From positions 62,001 to 126,000 of the forward strand of contig NZ_VITA01000010.1 in assembly GCF_007827695.1 (NCBI RefSeq): 64,000 bases of DNA, in the 5' to 3' direction. This document shows positions 34,731-43,745 of the stretch, piece by piece. How positions within the stretch are numbered: the stretch's first letter is position 1; every line of letters starts with the position of its first letter. Both the position numbers and the translations under genes were made by a program. The notes below the pieces were generated by a model. The model was given only the letters and a program-made list of their open reading frames with translations, was not told the DNA's origin and searched no databases. Origin of the DNA: Sinorhizobium medicae. Lineage in GTDB: Bacteria; Pseudomonadota; Alphaproteobacteria; Rhizobiales; Rhizobiaceae.

Positions 34731-34958
34731 ATGTGGTTGCGCTTCTCGGATATCGCCATGGGCGACGACGAAATCTCGATGTTGCGACGCGTTCATGCCT
34801 ATGCCTGCTCCTTCAGGGAATTGGAGCCGGACAGCGAACACGGTGCGGAAGTTGGTAAAATGCTGTTTCACCTCTACCAGAAAGGCGTAAGGAGCGAACT
34901 TGCGCTGATGCAGATGCTGACAGCGGGTGATGGGCCGGCTGCGCCCGAGGCGGGGTAG
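34731..34958 (+). CDS. Small hypothetical protein
   Basis: A 75-residue, charged, probably helical protein starting MWLRFSDIAMGDDEISMLRRV. A GGAGGG site at 34716-34721 favours ATG 34731 over an upstream TTG at 34710. No signal peptide or membrane segment. The preceding 260 bp after the secreted-protein gene show no convincing gene. Function unknown. Confidence 0.55.
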   Translation: MWLRFSDIAMGDDEISMLRRVHAYACSFRELEPDSEHGAEVGKMLFHLYQKGVRSELALMQMLTAGDGPAAPEAG

Positions 34959-35015
34959 CGCGTCAGATTTACCGGCCGCTGTGGCCGCGAGGTGCGGCAG
35001 AGGCGAGTCCCTGGC

Positions 35016-35036
35016 CGCGGGAAGAGTATTCCCGCG
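35016..35036. terminator. Hairpin between converging genes
   Basis: Arms CGCGGGAA and TTCCCGCG with a GAGTA loop. It lies between the rightward small gene (stop 34958) and the leftward dhaL-like gene (stop 35048). It may serve as a bidirectional terminator; there is no clear T-run. Confidence 0.45.
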
Positions 35037-35047
35037 AGGCTTTCGCT

Positions 35048-35686
35048 CTACCGCAGAGTTCGCGCCATGGCGCCGATGATCAGGACGGCCGAGGCGGCGC
35101 CGGGGTCCATGTGGCCGAGCGAGCGTTCTCCAAGCCGGGCCGCACGGCCTTTTGTCGCAACCATGGAACGTGTCGCGTTGGCGCCGTTTTGGGCAGCCGC
35201 TGTGACGTCCGCCCAGAACGCATCGGCGGGCTTGCCGGCAGCGATCGCCTGCGCAGCAGCGTCGGCGGCCGGAAGCCAGACGTCGAGCATGGTCTTGTCG
35301 CCTCGCTGGCCTTTGCCCCGCTCGCGGATGCCGGATGCGATCGACTGGACAAGAAGGGCGCAAGTCCCGAGATCCAGCGCATCGCATCCTTCCAGAGCCT
35401 GCGCCGCCCGGCGGAAGGCCGTGGCGTAAAGCGGACCCGTGGAAGCGCCAACGGCATTCAGGAATGCGCTTGCGGCCGCCGTCATGACGCTGCTCAGCTC
35501 GGCGCTGCTTGCATCCGTTCTCGCAAGTTCGCTGGTCACGGCAGAAAAGCCGATCGCCATGGTGATCCCGTGATCGGCGTCGCCGATCGCGCCGTCAAGC
35601 TCAGACAGGCGATCTCTCTCCGCCCCGATGTCACTGGAGATCGCGTCAAACATTTCGATCAGGCGGCGCACCGCGATTTCCGACAT
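35048..35686 (-). CDS. dhaL: DhaL-type kinase subunit, paired with SorC-DhaK fusion
   Basis: A 212-residue nucleotide-binding subunit of the dihydroxyacetone-kinase family. It keeps the magnesium-binding aspartates in IGDADHG (residues about 34-40), the ASTGPLYATAF stretch, GDKTMLDVWLPA, and GERSLGHMDPGAAS. DhaL supplies the phosphate (from bound ATP/ADP) to substrate held on DhaK. It lies 105 bp after the SorC-DhaK fusion on the same strand and is its natural partner. A GGGAGGA ribosome site gives two possible ATGs (35689 or 35686); spacing favours 35686. Confidence 0.88.
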   Translation of the reverse strand: MSEIAVRRLIEMFDAISSDIGAERDRLSELDGAIGDADHGITMAIGFSAVTSELARTDASSAELSSVMTAAASAFLNAVGASTGPLYATAFRRAAQALEGCDALDLGTCALLVQSIASGIRERGKGQRGDKTMLDVWLPAADAAAQAIAAGKPADAFWADVTAAAQNGANATRSMVATKGRAARLGERSLGHMDPGAASAVLIIGAMARTLR

Positions 35687-35791
35687 CATTTCCTCCCGCG
35701 GCCCTTGGCGCCTAGAAACTCTACCATCTGCAGCGCTCCAGCCCTTTATGACTTGCACGGGGGACCGTTACACATTTTCTCCGGAAACGCC

Positions 35792-37879
35792 CTAGTTGAT
35801 CTTCAGGAATGCCGTTTCGCAAGGGTGATGAAGCAGTTCTGACAGCTCCTGATCGAGATGGAGGATGGTGATCGAAGCACCGACCATATCCAGCGAGGTG
35901 CAGTAGTGTCCGATCCAATTGGCTTCGATCAGAATGTCTTTTGCCGCCAGGCGCTGCTGAACCCGCCGAAACAGGATGTAGAGTTCCATCAGGGGCGTCG
36001 CTCCAAAGGAATTGACGAGCACGGCAACGCGGTCGCCGGGTGCTGCCTTCATCTCGTTGAAGACGCGGTCCATGACGCTGTCGGTTATCTCGTCCGCCGA
36101 TCTGATGCGCTCGCGTGTCACGCCCGGCTCGCCGTGGATTCCCATACCGACCTCCATGTCTTCCGGGCCTATCTCGAAATTGTGCCGGCGCGTCTGCGGC
36201 ATTGCGCCGGGCTCGAGCGCGACCCCCATCGTGTAGGTGCGCAGGTTCGCCTTGCGCGTAACCGCCGCGCAGGCTTCCAGCGAAAGACCACGGTCGCAAG
36301 CCGCGCCGGCGATCTTGAAGATGAAGAAGTTGCCGGCGACGCCGCGTCGGCCTTCGCGGTCCTCGATCGGCGAGGATGCAATGTCGTCGGTCGTCAGGAC
36401 GGTCTGCACGCGAATGCCTTTTTCTTCGGCGATCTCGGCGGCCATCTCGAAATTCATCACGTCGCCGGCGTAATTGCCGTAGACGAAGAGCACACCTGCT
36501 CCACCGGACGCTGCTTCGGCGCATTGTACGATCGGATCGGGCGGCGGCGAGGAAAAGATGTTACCGACGGCAACCGCATCGGCAAGACCCTTGCCTACAT
36601 AGCCGAGGAAGCACGGTTCGTGACCCGTGCCTCCGCCGATGACGAGGCCGACCTTTTCCGGCCGCGGCCCGCTGCGAGCGGCGAGCGCTCGATGCGATCC
36701 GTTGATCGGCTTAAGATATTTCTCGTGCGCTTTGACGACGCCGTCGAGCATCTCTTCGACAACCTCGTTCGGATTGTTGAGGAATTTCTTGACATGGCTG
36801 CGGTAGGTGCTCAGCGTCTGCACGAGTTTTGGACGGTGCGAAAGCCTGCTGTCGAGTGCCGTGCCGCCGTCTGCGCGCAAGATACCGTGACCTGTCGCAG
36901 CGTCCGTGATCAGCACGTTGACATAGCCACCGCGCAACGCCGCCAGCAGCGCCGGAACCTTGTCAAAGCCGCCGGCCACTGCGATGCGCGTGCCGATCCT
37001 GCGAAGCAGGTCAAGGGAGATGCCCACCGTCCGGTGGTCGAGCGGCCCCGCAACCGGGCGGCCGCGCTCGTCGATGAAGCGGCCGGCGACGACGCCGACC
37101 GCGCCGGCCGCGAGATAGTCCTGTAACGAAACCGATTCGAAGAAGCCGCTGGTGTGGATGGTGGAATTCGGCCTAAGCGACGATATGCCGAAGAGCACCC
37201 GGTTTGACCGCGCCAAGGTCGCAAACTGTTCCCGCACAAGGGGTTCGTCCAGAAGCATCTGCAGGAGCTCGGGCGACCTGACCACAGCCGGCGCGGTGAT
37301 ATTGACGCAGCGGGCGGCGATTGCCCGCGCCACGGCAGAGGCGCAAAGTTCCGGCGTATACGGAAAGGACGCCGTGGTGCCTCCTGTCGCCTGAACCACG
37401 GTCATGTCCTGAAGAGACGTGATTCCGGCGTGTTCGCCAACCGAAAGAACGGTGCGGCCCCAGGCGACGGCAAGCGTGTCGCCGGATTTCAGGAGCTTCG
37501 GCAGCGCCTGCGCTCCTGCCGCCCCGAGGCGATCGATCAGCGGACGCGCATTGTCGTCGCTCGGAACCACGAGGCAATCGGTCAGGCCGAAATGCCGCTT
37601 CAGTTCCTGTGCGACCGTGAGCGACGCCAGGCGCGCCGGCTCGATCGAAATGTTGACGATGCCCTTTTCACGGGCGTCGGCCAGATAGCTGTTGACCGTC
37701 GCGCGCGACACACCCATCGCCTCCGCGATCTCGCTTTGCGTCATGCCGTCTTCGTAATAAAGCCAGCAGGCCCAGACATAAGGATCGTCACCGTAACGCA
37801 AGGGGATCGCGTCCGAGCCGTCCATCGTGCCGCCTCGGTTGGCTCCGCCTTTGCGCGGTGAGGGTGTCTTCATCGTCAT
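35792..37879 (-). CDS. SorC-family regulator fused to a DhaK-type kinase subunit
   Basis: A 695-residue fusion. The N-terminal part is a complete SorC/DeoR-like regulator: HTH at about residues 45-72 (MTQSEIAEAMGVSRATVNSYL) and sugar-binding domain to about 360. The C-terminal ~333 residues are a complete DhaK subunit with GTGHEP (substrate His), NYAGD (catalytic Asp) and GIHGEPG, whose His582 should bind the keto group covalently. All catalytic positions are kept, so it may be active. It lies between two dhaL-like genes in an operon with another DhaK and faces a sugar ABC importer. In E. coli, DhaK and DhaL control the regulator DhaR by binding it; here regulator and kinase are one chain. 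The start has a GGGGAAG site; an upstream TTG is less likely. Confidence 0.88.
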   Translation of the reverse strand: MTMKTPSPRKGGANRGGTMDGSDAIPLRYGDDPYVWACWLYYEDGMTQSEIAEAMGVSRATVNSYLADAREKGIVNISIEPARLASLTVAQELKRHFGLTDCLVVPSDDNARPLIDRLGAAGAQALPKLLKSGDTLAVAWGRTVLSVGEHAGITSLQDMTVVQATGGTTASFPYTPELCASAVARAIAARCVNITAPAVVRSPELLQMLLDEPLVREQFATLARSNRVLFGISSLRPNSTIHTSGFFESVSLQDYLAAGAVGVVAGRFIDERGRPVAGPLDHRTVGISLDLLRRIGTRIAVAGGFDKVPALLAALRGGYVNVLITDAATGHGILRADGGTALDSRLSHRPKLVQTLSTYRSHVKKFLNNPNEVVEEMLDGVVKAHEKYLKPINGSHRALAARSGPRPEKVGLVIGGGTGHEPCFLGYVGKGLADAVAVGNIFSSPPPDPIVQCAEAASGGAGVLFVYGNYAGDVMNFEMAAEIAEEKGIRVQTVLTTDDIASSPIEDREGRRGVAGNFFIFKIAGAACDRGLSLEACAAVTRKANLRTYTMGVALEPGAMPQTRRHNFEIGPEDMEVGMGIHGEPGVTRERIRSADEITDSVMDRVFNEMKAAPGDRVAVLVNSFGATPLMELYILFRRVQQRLAAKDILIEANWIGHYCTSLDMVGASITILHLDQELSELLHHPCETAFLKIN

Positions 37880-37993
37880 GCAGTCGTGTACTTCCCCTTG
37901 TTTCGGCCGCGAGGATGGAAGCAACGCCGTGCTTTTGCAATGGGGCGGGAATTGCGCCGATGCTGCCCTGTAGGGGAATTCGCCCTGGGGGCG

Positions 37994-38635
37994 TCAGCGG
38001 AGCCGGGCGCGGGCCCCTCCCGACAACTCCCTCAGGATAATCGCACAGGAGGTCGCGCCCGCGTCGAGCACGCCGAGGGAGCGTTCGCCCAGGCGGCTCG
38101 CCCTGCCTATCTTTGCAACCAGATCGCGGGTCGAATCACGCCCGGCTTCCGCTGCCGCTGTGAGCGCTTCGAGCGCTTCGGCGAAAGACCTGCCGGCGGC
38201 GATCGCCGCGTCGAAAGCTTCGACGGCCGGCACGAAACTGTCGAGCAGTGTCTTGTCGCCGACTTTCGCGGAGCCGATGGATTGGATGCCTTCCAGTCCG
38301 GCGTGAAGCATGCGGCTATAGGCGGTCGCATCGATCGCGTCGACCGCCTCGATCTTCTCGGCGAACTCGGTGAACATCACGCCGTAGAGCGGGCCCATCG
38401 AGCCGCCGATCTCCGTCATCAGCACGGTGCCGAGCGTTTCGAGCGCCTCTGCAAGCGAGGCGTCCTTGTCCTTCAGTCGTTCCGCGGCAAGGCCGAAGCC
38501 CTTGGCCATGTTTACGCCGTGATCGCCGTCACCGATCTTGCCGTCGATCTCACTCAGATAAGCACGGTTTTCGATGATCCGTTCGGCGAGGGCCTGGACG
38601 ATATCGCCGGCTTTTGCATTTTCAAACGTCTGCAT
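37994..38635 (-). CDS. dhaL: DhaL-type kinase subunit
   Basis: A 213-residue DhaL homologue with IGDGDHGVNM (metal-binding aspartates near residues 36-40), GGSMGPLYGVMF, VGDKTLLDSFVPA and GERSLGVLDAGATS. It follows the separate dhaK by 9 bp and precedes the SorC-DhaK fusion by 114 bp. It should form the phosphate-transferring half of the first kinase pair. No DhaM or other phosphotransferase-system gene is present in the window, so direct use of ATP is possible, as in related erythrulose/tetrose kinases. The substrate is unproven. Confidence 0.9.
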   Translation of the reverse strand: MQTFENAKAGDIVQALAERIIENRAYLSEIDGKIGDGDHGVNMAKGFGLAAERLKDKDASLAEALETLGTVLMTEIGGSMGPLYGVMFTEFAEKIEAVDAIDATAYSRMLHAGLEGIQSIGSAKVGDKTLLDSFVPAVEAFDAAIAAGRSFAEALEALTAAAEAGRDSTRDLVAKIGRASRLGERSLGVLDAGATSCAIILRELSGGARARLR

Positions 38636-38644
38636 GGCACTTCC

Positions 38645-39637
38645 TCAGAAAACAGCGGTGCAGCGGACCTCGACATCGAGGAGCGCCTTGAGTTCGTCGT
38701 CGAGCGCCATCACCGTCAGTGTCGCCCCGACCATTTCGAGCGAGGTGAAGTAGTTGCCGACATAGGTCCGGTAAATTTTTAGGCCACGGGCTCTGATCTC
38801 GCGCTCGATCGTATCGTTGAGAATGTAGAGCTCGTTGAGCGGCGTTGCCCCAAGGCCGGAGACGAGCACCGCCACCTCCGTGCCGTCCGGCAGGCCATGA
38901 TCATCCAACACGATCTTGCACATGTCCTTGGCGACCTCGTCCGCGGTCTTCAGCGCCTCGACGCGCAGGCCAGGCTCGCCGTGATGGCCGATGCCGACCT
39001 CCATCGTGCCCGGTTCGATCCGGAAGTTGGGATGGCCGACGGCGGGAAGGGTGCAGGGACCAAGCCCGACGCCGATCGAGCGGCAATTGTCGATCGCCTT
39101 CTGGGCAGTCGCACGGACCTCTTCGAGGGGTGCTCCCGCCGCTGCCTTGGCCCCGCCGATTTTCCACATGAAGATTTCCCCTGCAACGCCGCGGCGTTTT
39201 TCGCGCTCTTCGGGCGGCGCAGAGCAGACGTCGTCATTGGCGACCACCGTCGCGATTTCGATGCCCTCCTTGGCCGCGAGCTTCACGGCCATCTTCACAT
39301 TCATGTTGTCGCCGGCGTAATTGCCGTAGAGGCAGACGACGCCCTCGCCGCCGTTCGCTTCGCGCATGGCGTCGTGGAAGCTCTTGGCCGTAGGCGAAGA
39401 GAAGAGCTCGCCTACGGCGACTGCGTCCAGCATGTTTCTCCCGGTATAGCCGATGAAGGCAGGCTCGTGGCCGGAGCCGCCGCCCGTCACGACGCCCACC
39501 TTGCCGGCGACCGGTGCATTCTTGGCAACGATGACGCGGGGATTTTCGCCGAGGCGGACGATATCGGCATGCGCCTTGACGAAGCCCTTGACGGTGTCTT
39601 CGACGACCTCGTCCGGATTGTTGATGAACCTTTGCAT
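38645..39637 (-). CDS. dhaK: DhaK-type keto-sugar kinase subunit
   Basis: A 330-residue DhaK homologue with all catalytic residues: His57 in GSGHEP, Asp110 in NYAGD and the substrate-binding His219 in GHHGEPG. DhaK binds dihydroxyacetone or related ketoses (for example erythrulose) through a covalent hemiaminal. It heads a leftward operon of dhaK, dhaL, sorC-dhaK fusion and dhaL. A 369-bp gap separates it from the divergent ribose-type ABC importer, suggesting that the imported sugar or polyol is converted to a short ketose for this kinase. An AGAGGAC ribosome site supports the start. Confidence 0.9.
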   Translation of the reverse strand: MQRFINNPDEVVEDTVKGFVKAHADIVRLGENPRVIVAKNAPVAGKVGVVTGGGSGHEPAFIGYTGRNMLDAVAVGELFSSPTAKSFHDAMREANGGEGVVCLYGNYAGDNMNVKMAVKLAAKEGIEIATVVANDDVCSAPPEEREKRRGVAGEIFMWKIGGAKAAAGAPLEEVRATAQKAIDNCRSIGVGLGPCTLPAVGHPNFRIEPGTMEVGIGHHGEPGLRVEALKTADEVAKDMCKIVLDDHGLPDGTEVAVLVSGLGATPLNELYILNDTIEREIRARGLKIYRTYVGNYFTSLEMVGATLTVMALDDELKALLDVEVRCTAVF

Positions 39638-40006
39638 GGAAGTCCTCTTTTGTCCGTGGCTGGCGATTTGCGCCAGCGCAACAGCACGTTGAATCTAACG
39701 ACGTCTCCGGTGCAGACCCGGATCTGCGGCTGGCGGCCCCTTACTCAAAAACGTCCCCCCGGTGCGCATTCGCTCACTCCAGAGCGTCAATTTTCTACAT
39801 AATTCAAACATGGCTCGACAAATGTCAACATTCACGATAGATTGCCCAAAAATTTCGGAGGGAGAAGGCGGTTACTGACCGCGATTCCTCTATGTTTTCC
39901 GGGGCTTGTCGGCCGTGCTCCTTTGGGCGGGTGAAAGCGTGCGGTCAGGAGCGGCTTAAGCCGGTGGGGCGCTGAGTGTCCCGGTAATGGGTTTGGAGAG
40001 GCTGAT
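39638..40006. other. 369-bp divergent control region of dhaK and ABC importer
   Basis: No gene recognised. It is AT-rich around 39780-39840, where a leftward promoter candidate lies, and should hold the binding site of the SorC-DhaK fusion. No clean long palindrome was found by eye. Confidence 0.5.
39800..39828 (-). promoter_or_regulatory. Candidate promoter of the dhaK operon
   Basis: On the minus strand a perfect TTGACA (39828-39823) is followed, after 17-18 bases, by GAATTA or AATTAT, about 165 bp upstream of the dhaK ATG. The -10 match is moderate. Confidence 0.35.
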
Positions 40007-40993
40007 ATGAAGAGCGTGTTCGCCGACCGGCAATTCAACTTCCTTGTGGCGACCAATGTCCTGGTGGTCGCGCTGGCGGTCGTTTTCGCCGGTGACACCT
40101 TTCTCAGCCTCTACAATTTCCAGTCGATGTCCGCGCAGGTGCCGGAGCTTGCCCTGCTGGCTCTCGGCGTGATGCTCGCCATGATTGCGGGAAACGGCGG
40201 CATCGATCTTTCGGGCATTGCTCTCGCCAACCTCGCCGGCGTGGGTTCCTACCTGCTGATGCGCGACTGGGTTTCAGTCGACGAAGTCCCTCTCGCCTTT
40301 TCGTGGCTATTTGCGTTGATTGCACTGCTGATCGGTCTCGCCGGCGGCATGCTGAATGGCGCATTGATCGCGTTTGCAGGGCTTACGCCGATTATCGCCA
40401 CGCTTGGCACACAGCTGTTTTTCACGGGACTCGCCGTCGCGTTCACAAACGGCTCGGCGATCACGCTCGGTTACATCGAGCCGCTCGACAATTTCGGCAA
40501 CACCCCGGTGCTCGGCTTGCCGATGTGCTTCACGCTCTTCGTCGCCATCGCGGTTCTGATCGGCGTGGTGCTGCGTTACACGCCCTTCGGTTTCAAGCTC
40601 TATCTGATGGGCAGCAATGCCAAGGCTGCACGTTACGCCGGCATCCCCCAGCGCCGGATACTTCTTCTGACCTATACCGTCTGCGGGGTGCTTGCTTCCG
40701 TCGCCGGGATCATCATCGCCGCGCGCACATCAAGCGTGAAATGGGACTATGGCAGCTCCTACGTCCTCATCGCCATTCTGATCGTCGTCATGGCAGGTGT
40801 GCGCCCCGATGGCGGATACGGGCGGACGGTCTGCGTCGTCCTTTCCGCTACGGCACTCCAGATGCTGTCGAGCCTGTTCAATTTCCTCGATATCTCGAAT
40901 TTCTTCCGCGACTGCGCCTGGGGCCTGCTCCTGATCGTGTTCCTGGCGACGTCGCGTGTCGATCTGCGCGCATTTATTTCGCCTCGTCGTTGA
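40007..40993 (+). CDS. Ribose-type ABC transporter permease 1
   Basis: A 328-residue permease of the BPD_transp_2 (RbsC) family with about 8-10 membrane segments and motifs GNGGIDLSGIALANLAGVG and GSNAKAARYAGIPQRR. A GGAGAGGC ribosome site precedes the ATG. It opens a four-gene importer operon that is divergent from the DhaK kinase genes. A second permease follows at 43746, so the channel is probably a heterodimer. Confidence 0.9.
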   Translation: MKSVFADRQFNFLVATNVLVVALAVVFAGDTFLSLYNFQSMSAQVPELALLALGVMLAMIAGNGGIDLSGIALANLAGVGSYLLMRDWVSVDEVPLAFSWLFALIALLIGLAGGMLNGALIAFAGLTPIIATLGTQLFFTGLAVAFTNGSAITLGYIEPLDNFGNTPVLGLPMCFTLFVAIAVLIGVVLRYTPFGFKLYLMGSNAKAARYAGIPQRRILLLTYTVCGVLASVAGIIIAARTSSVKWDYGSSYVLIAILIVVMAGVRPDGGYGRTVCVVLSATALQMLSSLFNFLDISNFFRDCAWGLLLIVFLATSRVDLRAFISPRR

Positions 40994-41073
40994 TCGCGAG
41001 GTCCCAAGATCGGCGCAATGCCCCCCGCCGTCAGTTTTTGGTCGGGCAAACAACAAGTGATGAGGAGACACTC

Positions 41074-42075
41074 ATGTCTGTCTACAAGAAGATTGCTACC
41101 TGCACGGTCGCTTTGGGTGCGCTTTGCGCTGCCCAGATTGCCGTCGCGCAGGATGCGCCCCCGGTCGTGACGGTCGTCAAGGTGACCGGCGAAAACTGGT
41201 TCACGCGCATGGAGGAAGGCGTTGTTGCCTACGGCAAGGACAATACGGGCGTTTCGACGAGCCAGATCGGTCCCGCCAAGGCGGACGCCGCCCAGCAGCT
41301 GCGCCTCATAGAAGACCTCGTCGCGAAGAATGTCAGCGCCATCGCTGTCGTGCCGATGGACCCCTCTGCTCTCGAAGGCGTCTTCAAGCGCGCGATGAAC
41401 CGCGGCATCAAGATCGTCACGCACGAAGCCGACAGCTTGAAGAATACGCAGGTCGATATCGAAGCCTTCGACAACAAGGTCTTCGGCGCGCGCTTCAACG
41501 AGAAACTGGCCGAGTGCATGGGCAAGTCCGGCAAGTGGACGTCATTCGTCGGGTCGCTCGGCAGCCTGACGCACGTACAATGGGCTGACGGCGGCGCGGA
41601 GAACGCCAAGAAATATCCGGAAATGGAACTCGTCTCCGAGAAGAACGAGTCCTTCAACGACGCCAACAAGGCCTACGAAAAGGCGCGCGAGATCCTTCGC
41701 AAGTATCCTGACATCAAAGGCTTCCAGGGCGGTTCGGCCATTGACGTCATCGGAATCGGCCGCGCCGTCGAGGAAGCCGGCCTTGTGGGGAAGGTTTGCG
41801 TCGTCGGCCTCGGGCTGCCGAAGGACACCGCCAAGTACCTCGAATCCGGTGCGGTCCAGAGCATTTCCTTCTGGGACCCGAAGGATGCGGGTTATGTGAT
41901 GAACAAGGTTGCTCAGCTCGTGATCGAGGGCAAGGAAATCACCGATGGTATGGATCTCGGAGTCCCGGGCTACAACAAGGTGTCCGTGAAGCAGGGTCCC
42001 GGCGAAGGCATCATCGTCGTCGGCGAAGCCTGGGTTGACGTCGATAAGTCCAACTACAGCCAGTATCCGTTCTGA
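41074..42075 (+). CDS. Periplasmic sugar-binding protein, RbsB/AI-2 type
   Basis: A 333-residue receptor of the type I periplasmic-binding (Peripla_BP_4) family with a signal peptide of about 25 residues (ending AQIAVAQ). It starts at ATG 41074 behind TGAGGAGAC. Such receptors bind ribose, rhamnose, AI-2 and polyols or tetritols. Set in an operon with two permeases and an RbsA-type ATPase and facing DhaK-type kinases, a short polyol or ketose is plausible. A strong hairpin follows its stop. Confidence 0.9.
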   Translation: MSVYKKIATCTVALGALCAAQIAVAQDAPPVVTVVKVTGENWFTRMEEGVVAYGKDNTGVSTSQIGPAKADAAQQLRLIEDLVAKNVSAIAVVPMDPSALEGVFKRAMNRGIKIVTHEADSLKNTQVDIEAFDNKVFGARFNEKLAECMGKSGKWTSFVGSLGSLTHVQWADGGAENAKKYPEMELVSEKNESFNDANKAYEKAREILRKYPDIKGFQGGSAIDVIGIGRAVEEAGLVGKVCVVGLGLPKDTAKYLESGAVQSISFWDPKDAGYVMNKVAQLVIEGKEITDGMDLGVPGYNKVSVKQGPGEGIIVVGEAWVDVDKSNYSQYPF

Positions 42076-42094
42076 TCACACGTCGAACGGATCC

Positions 42095-42137
42095 GCGGCT
42101 GCAGCCGCTTCCGCCGGCAGGGATGGCCCTGCCGGCG
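42095..42137 (+). promoter_or_regulatory. Palindrome and strong hairpin after sugar receptor gene
   Basis: A 14-bp perfect palindrome (GCGGCTGCAGCCGC, 42095-42108) is followed by an 11-bp stem (CGCCGGCAGGG/CCCTGCCGGCG, 42112-42137) with an ATGG loop. They lie between the receptor stop and the ATPase start, as in the sia, thu and TAXI operons. Confidence 0.65.
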
Positions 42138-42157
42138 ACAGACCGTAACTCCGGATC

Positions 42158-43744
42158 ATGCCAATGCAGTCGACTATCATTGCCGAGCAAAAGATGCCCT
42201 CTGTCGAGGCGCAGGGCGGTGGGACGCCCTTCCTGGAAGTTCGCAACCTCGAGAAGCGCTTCGGCGGCGTTCGCGCTCTCAAGGGCGTGAGCTTCACGAT
42301 AGAACGCGGCCGTACCTACCATCTCATGGGCGAGAATGGATGCGGAAAGAGCACGCTCATCAAGATCATCTCGGGCGCCCAGCCGGCCGATGGCGGTGAG
42401 CTTGCGATCAATGGCAAGAAAACCGAAGGCCTGACGCCGATCGGCGCCTTGGCGGCAGGAATCGAGACGGTTTATCAGGATTTGTCGCTTCTTCCCAATC
42501 TGAGTGTAGAGGAAAACGTCGCGCTGACTCAGCAGCTGGTCGCCTCCAACGGCAGGCTTGCGCGTCGTCTCGATCTCAAGGTTCTGCGGGAAACGTCGAT
42601 CCGTGCGCTGAAGGAGGTCGGCCTGCCGACGGAGCCCGCCTTTCTTTCGACGCCGGTCGAAGAACTACCCATCGCGACGCGTCAGCTCATTGCCATTGCT
42701 CGCGCTATCGCTTCCGATGCCGGTCTGGTCATTATGGATGAGCCGACGACCGCATTGACGCGGCGCGAAGTTGATAACCTCATTCGCGTCGTTCACGGCC
42801 TGCATGCCAAAGGCGTGTCGGTCCTTTTCGTGACGCACAAGCTCGACGAGTGCAAGGCCATCGGTGGGCAGGCAATCATCATGCGCGACGGCCTCAAGGT
42901 CGCCGAATGCGACGTTTCCACCCAATCGAAGAGCGAACTTGGCTTCTGGATGACGGGCAAGAAGTTGGACGAGACGCGTTATCGCGTCGACGCGCACGGG
43001 GACGAGACGCTGCTTTCGGTCGAGCAACTCGGGGGGAGCGGCTTCGACAATGTCAGCTTCGCGGTTGCCAAGGGCGAGATATTCGGGATCACGGGACTGC
43101 TGGATTCCGGGCGGAACGAGCTTGCGCTTTCGCTGGCCGGCGTAGAACCGGCGCGGCGCGGCTCCGTCCTGATGGGCGGCAAAGCGGCAGACCTGTCTTC
43201 TCCGGCCTCGGCAATTGCGGCCGGCATCGGCTATGTCCCGGAGGATCGCCTGTCGGAAGGGCTTTTTCTTGGAAAATCCATCCGCGAAAACATCGTCATG
43301 GCGGTCCTCGACCGGCTCCGGGGCGCATTCGGTCTGCTGGACAGCCGCCGGGCGAGGGCACTGGCGCAGAAGACCGTCGACGATCTGCAGGTCGCGACGC
43401 CGGATATCGACAATCCCGTCACGTCTCTCTCGGGGGGCAACCAGCAGAGGGTTCTGATCGGCCGCTGGCTGACCATCGAGCCGAGCCTGCTCATCCTGCA
43501 CGGCCCGACCGTCGGTGTCGATGTCGGGTCGAAGGACACGATTTTTCGCATCATCCAGCGTCTTGCCGGAGATGGGATGAGCGTCATTATCATCAGCGAC
43601 GACCTGCCCGAGCTCCTACAGAACTGCGATCGCGTCATGGTCATGCGCAAGGGCCGGGTCGCCGATGTCTTCACGGCTGAAGGGCTTGAGGAAGACGTAA
43701 TCTACAAATCGATGATGGCCGAAGCCGGCCAAGGAGTTCAATAA
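42158..43744 (+). CDS. Sugar ABC transporter ATP-binding protein, RbsA type
   Basis: A 528-residue tandem ATPase. The first domain has Walker A GENGCGKST and Walker B VIMDEPTTALT, but a weak signature (LPIATRQLIAIARA). The second has a degenerate Walker A (GLLDSGRNELA) and a clear LSGGNQQRVLIGRWL. That asymmetry is normal for RbsA-like proteins. It powers the importer with the two permeases. A second ATG at 42164 is an alternative start. The gene ends 1 bp before the second permease. Confidence 0.92.
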   Translation: MPMQSTIIAEQKMPSVEAQGGGTPFLEVRNLEKRFGGVRALKGVSFTIERGRTYHLMGENGCGKSTLIKIISGAQPADGGELAINGKKTEGLTPIGALAAGIETVYQDLSLLPNLSVEENVALTQQLVASNGRLARRLDLKVLRETSIRALKEVGLPTEPAFLSTPVEELPIATRQLIAIARAIASDAGLVIMDEPTTALTRREVDNLIRVVHGLHAKGVSVLFVTHKLDECKAIGGQAIIMRDGLKVAECDVSTQSKSELGFWMTGKKLDETRYRVDAHGDETLLSVEQLGGSGFDNVSFAVAKGEIFGITGLLDSGRNELALSLAGVEPARRGSVLMGGKAADLSSPASAIAAGIGYVPEDRLSEGLFLGKSIRENIVMAVLDRLRGAFGLLDSRRARALAQKTVDDLQVATPDIDNPVTSLSGGNQQRVLIGRWLTIEPSLLILHGPTVGVDVGSKDTIFRIIQRLAGDGMSVIIISDDLPELLQNCDRVMVMRKGRVADVFTAEGLEEDVIYKSMMAEAGQGVQ

Positions 43745-43745
43745 C

